Shown piece by piece: positions 63,847 to 64,000 of a DNA stretch of 64,000 bases (positions are counted from its first letter, which is position 1; each line of letters starts with the position of its first letter). The notes below the pieces were generated by a model. It saw only the letters and a program-made list of their open reading frames with translations, did not search any database and was not told the DNA's origin. This DNA comes from Paenibacillus tianmuensis (GTDB lineage Bacteria; Bacillota; Bacilli; Paenibacillales; NBRC-103111), in contig NZ_FMTT01000011.1 of the NCBI RefSeq assembly GCF_900100345.1, positions 89,294 to 153,293 on the forward strand, given 5' to 3'. Position numbers and translations under genes: made by a program.

Positions 63847-63935
63847 ATGAGTGTAGAACGAGGATTAAAATGGAAAAACATCTGCAAATCCTGTATTGTT
63901 GTAAGTCCTACCAAAACAACAAAAGGATATGACAG

Positions 63936-64000
63936 ATGCCACTCCAGTATATCAACGAACTGCTCGGATTACCAGAGCTAAAACTTCAAAAAATCGTCTC
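63936..64000 (+). mobile_element. Start of an ISL3-like transposase gene (partial)
   Basis: AAAGGAT precedes an ATG at 63936 that opens MPLQYINELLGLPELKLQKI before the window ends. The LxxLLGLPEL-type start resembles ISL3-family transposases. The AT-rich 63850-63935 region would be the left end of the element; I could not define its terminal repeat. Confidence 0.5.

Noticed and set aside
1..64000. CRISPR arrays, rRNA, tRNA, prophage or replication origin
   Set aside because: No regularly spaced repeats, tRNA-like folds, rRNA segments, phage structural genes or DnaA-box clusters were seen on reading through the window.

Overview
The window looks like a chromosomal segment of a spore-forming Firmicute of the Paenibacillaceae (Paenibacillus- or Cohnella-like). 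The basis is a fairly GC-rich sequence with Gram-positive ribosome-binding sites (GGAGG), copper-amine-oxidase-type stalk proteins, a YjcZ-type sporulation peptide, a Coat F-like protein, a T-box leader, CsoR copper control, YesM/YesN-type two-component genes and PhoP boxes of the Bacillus type. This assignment is inferred from gene content. No rRNA, tRNA or CRISPR array was seen.

Layout. 1-2 kb: end of an XRE regulator, an aromatic-acid-exporter-like protein and a secreted stalk protein. 2-10 kb: a sugar ABC importer (two permeases and a lipoprotein binding protein), its YesM/YesN two-component pair and a DUF2264 protein, with two similar upstream elements that may be the regulator's sites. 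10-12 kb: an acyltransferase and an L,D-transpeptidase. 12-18 kb: a 2-aminoethylphosphonate (AEP) locus. The enzymes PhnX and PhnW and a DeoR regulator are intact, but the ABC transporter is broken in every subunit: the binding protein has a frameshift and a nonsense codon, the ATPase has lost its ATP-binding domain, and the permease is frameshifted. Two promoters carry four PhoP-type repeats each, at exact 11-bp spacing. 18-23 kb: a membrane protein, a VTT-domain protein, modA-modB with their regulator but no modC, and DoxX. 23.4-25.9 kb: an FNR/CRP-type promoter, a YjcZ peptide, and a Fur-box operon with an FhuF-like protein and a DUF2325 protein. 26-30 kb: a GntR regulator, a DUF2500 protein and glycolate oxidase glcD-glcF. 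30-34 kb: two convergent chemoreceptors. 34-43 kb: hydrolases, a stalk protein, a coat-like protein, CheY, a kinase-like phosphotransferase, an HD hydrolase, a nonsense-interrupted DUF1835 gene and a T-box-controlled aminotransferase. 43.7-48.8 kb: a five-gene Opp/Nik/Cnt-type ABC importer. 49-54.8 kb: a copper locus (csoR, copZ, copA, a two-component system and a His-rich lipoprotein).

55.4-62.9 kb holds the most unusual block. It has two ABC-2 permeases without an ATPase, two radical SAM/SPASM proteins, a Gfo/Idh/MocA oxidoreductase, an acyl carrier protein and two divergent KAS III-like proteins, one of which lacks the catalytic cysteine. The tight spacing, start/stop overlap and single strong terminator point to one biosynthesis-and-export operon, which I do not recognise as a described pathway. 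The last kilobase is AT-richer, with a frameshifted coiled-coil gene, a small membrane ORF and the start of an ISL3-like transposase.

Several independent gene lesions lie in this one window: the phn transporter, DUF1835, VOC and SRPBCC remnants, and the coiled-coil gene. Some are deletions and cannot be simple base-calling errors; the single-base ones could be.
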